From Apostichopus californicus (lineage: Eukaryota > Echinodermata > Holothuroidea > Aspidochirotida > Stichopodidae), in assembly GCA_020650975.1 (NCBI GenBank), contig JAIPMN010003758.1:1-24546 (forward strand): a stretch of 24,546 bases of DNA, read 5' to 3'. The notes below the pieces were generated by a model. It saw only the letters and a list, made by a program, of their open reading frames with translations. It searched no databases and was not told where the DNA came from. Below are positions 23,701-24,546 of the stretch, piece by piece (the first letter of the stretch is position 1; the number at the start of each line of letters is the position of its first letter). Both the position numbers and the translations under genes were made by a program.

Positions 23701-24546
23701 GTAAACACGAGAAGGCTAAAAAGTCTGTGTGTAATTTAGATTTGTTTCATTAGTTTATTAGTGTATCTAGCGTCAGTTAATTTTCTAATTTTCTAATATG
23801 CTTTATTGTTTTCTTTGTCCAGGATGTCCCTCTGTGGATTTTTACTGAATCATACGGAGGCAAGATGACATCAGCCTTCAGTCAGAAACTTGTCCAGGTT
23901 AAGTAATCTTTGACTTTTGATGGTGGTGGCAGTGTGGAGGTGAGGAGGGGGGGGTGTATAAAACAGGGGGTAGATTGCTTTCATTATCCTCTCCCTTTCC
24001 TATCCATCCCCATGGCACCCCTTCCTAACATTCCTCGCTTCTACCTGTCTACCCATCTAGTGTGAAGTCCACATATTAAAAGCAATTGTAACAGATTTAG
24101 CTAAAATTTGTCTCTTATTTCCCCTTTGTGCCAAACAGAGGTTTCAACTCCATTTTTTACTTTCTTCCTTCTCTATATATTACTGCATGCATGAAGAAAT
24201 ATCATAAAAATACTTGAATTCACAGCTAAGCAGTAGGGTGGGGGTGTTGGGTGGGTGAGTGTTTAATTACTTAGTGACTCAATTTTGTATAAAATGTTTT
24301 GGAGAATATTCGTCCACAGTCAGACGAAGCTAAGCTGGTTGCTGTTTGGATATTTGCGATGTATTCAGTCATTCTATATATATAAATATAAACATATATA
24401 TGTTTATAGACATAAATATATATATTTTCATTCATATTTTAAGTCATGTTTATTGTATACATTGTACAGCAATACTCACTTTTATCATGTTGATCTATAG
24501 GCAATCAAAGCTGGTGAAATTAAGGCAAACTTCAAAGGATGTGCTC
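20669..24546 (+). CDS. SCPEP1: Retinoid-inducible serine carboxypeptidase (SCPEP1, peptidase S10), 5' part, six exons visible
   Basis: Joining 20669-20714, 21826-21962, 22573-22662, 23348-23503, 23823-23897 and 24501-24546 yields 183 in-frame residues that follow human SCPEP1. Visible motifs: a hydrophobic signal peptide at 1-18, WGYVDVRPGAHMFWWLYF (28-45), the oxyanion-hole loop WLQGGPGGSSAGFGNF (59-74), IGPLD (77-81), LLFIDNPVGSGYSYV (97-111) and TESYGGK with the catalytic Ser153. N-X-S/T sequons stand at N86 and N120. The catalytic Asp and His, expected in the C-terminal half, lie beyond the window. The family is a secretory-pathway/lysosomal serine carboxypeptidase-like protein. An in-frame TGA at 20663-20665 just before the ATG and a purine at -3 support this start. 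Confidence 0.94.
20715..21825 (+). other. SCPEP1 intron 1
   Basis: It spans 1,111 bases from GTAACA to TTCCAG. It contains the palindrome at 20794-20826, a CCTAGGCCTAGG palindrome at 20993-21004 and small local duplications at about 21466-21590 (AATGAAGAAACTGC twice). The open frames at 21041-21341 show no recognisable product. Confidence 0.8.
20788..20831. repeat. 14-bp-stem palindrome flanked by 8-bp direct repeats
   Basis: ACCATGGAGGTAAA (20794-20807) pairs perfectly with TTTACCTCCATGGT (20813-20826) around TCTGT. The direct repeat GGTCTAAC occurs at 20788-20795 and 20824-20831, bracketing the 28-bp palindromic core. It resembles a tiny foldback insertion with an 8-bp target duplication, the length made by hAT transposases. 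Confidence 0.6.
21826..21962 (+). CDS. SCPEP1: SCPEP1 exon 2
   Basis: The acceptor AACCTTCCAG ends at 21825 and the donor TTGCAG/GTAAGA begins at 21963. Residues 16-61 contain the mature N-terminus and GAHMFWWLYFTTADPSTNPP then LIIWLQ, characteristic of SCPEP1. It is shorter than human in the loop after WWLYF. Exit phase is 0. Confidence 0.94.
21963..22572 (+). other. SCPEP1 intron 2
   Basis: A 610-base intron from GTAAGA to TTCACAG with no element or gene that I can identify. Confidence 0.85.
22573..22662 (+). CDS. SCPEP1: SCPEP1 exon 3, oxyanion-hole exon
   Basis: The acceptor AATTCACAG ends at 22572, the donor ACCTGG/GTAATT starts at 22663. Thirty codons encode GGPGGSSAGFGNFAEIGPLD to NRSTTW, including the GGPG[GC]SS loop shared by S10 carboxypeptidases and one N-glycosylation sequon. 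Both boundaries are phase 0, so skipping it would keep the frame but destroy the oxyanion hole. Confidence 0.95.
22688..23165 (-). mobile_element. 3' end of an L2/CR1-like non-LTR retrotransposon (LINE), antisense
   Basis: Read on the minus strand, the sequence gives LHDLHWLPVKLCIDYKVLLL then TFKCIHVIAPYYLGEL, and later YGERSFQYSSTLLWNKLPLN, the standard C-terminal signature of reverse transcriptases in L2/CR1-type LINEs. A single-base deletion appears just upstream of LHWLP. The element ends at a (TAA)n microsatellite (22688-22707, + strand), typical of the 3' tail of such elements. Only about 480 bases remain, the usual 5' truncation. The upstream edge is approximate. Confidence 0.87.
23348..23503 (+). 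CDS. SCPEP1: SCPEP1 exon 4
   Basis: The acceptor TTTTTTCTTGTAG ends at 23347 and the donor TTTTCAG/GTAAGA begins at 23504. Residues 92-143 include LQKASLLFIDNPVGSGYSYV (92-111) and DLMTLLKTFL; N120-V-T is a sequon. Both ends are phase 0. Confidence 0.95.
23823..23897 (+). CDS. SCPEP1: SCPEP1 exon 5, catalytic serine exon
   Basis: The acceptor TTTGTCCAG ends at 23822 and the donor GTCCAG/GTTAAGT begins at 23898. Twenty-five codons read DVPLWIFTESYGGKMTSAFS then QKLVQ. The Ser in ESYGGK is the nucleophile of the S10 family. Both boundaries are phase 0, so an exon-skipped product would be in frame but inactive. Confidence 0.94.
23898..24500 (+). other. SCPEP1 intron 5
   Basis: It runs from GTTAAG to TCTATAG. 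A poly-G run is at about 23945-23953, a GT/G-rich patch near 24237-24258, and a 22-bp perfect palindrome at 24387-24408 within TA-rich sequence (24372-24425), about 90 bases before the acceptor. Confidence 0.85.
24501..24546 (+). CDS. SCPEP1: SCPEP1 exon 6, cut by the window end
   Basis: The acceptor TGATCTATAG ends at 24500. AIKAGEIKANFKGCA continues the family sequence (human AIQRGTIKCNFAGVA) in phase 0. The exon continues past the last base. Confidence 0.9.

Overview
The window is animal nuclear DNA: AT-rich, intron-dense, with phase-matched GT/AG splice junctions and scattered transposon debris. It holds two protein-coding genes on the + strand, both running off an edge. Conserved exon blocks resemble vertebrate TMEM184A/B and SCPEP1 but differ enough to suggest an invertebrate. 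The repeat style (poly-G tracts, tRNA-derived elements, an L2/CR1-like LINE tail) fits a marine deuterostome such as an echinoderm. That placement is inference.

Layout: 1-3276 is upstream sequence, probably the 5' intron of the first gene. It has a small inverted-repeat element (941-1083), a tRNA-like B box (about 2626-2644) and two unidentified open stretches at 54-660. 3277-14824 is TMEM184: six coding exons (3277-3442, 4146-4236, 10067-10237, 12118-12287, 12546-12763, 14537/14540-14824) that join in frame into a 366-residue C-terminal part ending at TGA 14822-14824. The N-terminal exon was not found here. 14825-20668 is its 3' UTR plus intergenic DNA, with a tRNA-like element, hairpins and a cluster of TGGTCA/TGACCA hexamers. 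20669-24546 is the 5' part of SCPEP1 (retinoid-inducible serine carboxypeptidase): a signal-peptide exon and five more exons through the catalytic serine, cut by the window end. Its third intron holds an antisense LINE 3' end.

The two genes look independent: a multipass membrane protein with a sorting-signal-rich tail, and a secretory/lysosomal hydrolase. The most striking signal is a 40-bp tandem repeat (12751-13151) built from the TMEM184 exon-intron boundary itself. It repeats the end of the exon and its 5' splice site about ten times. Nine copies keep a perfect CAG/GTAAGAG donor, and the first copy puts an in-frame stop directly behind the real donor.
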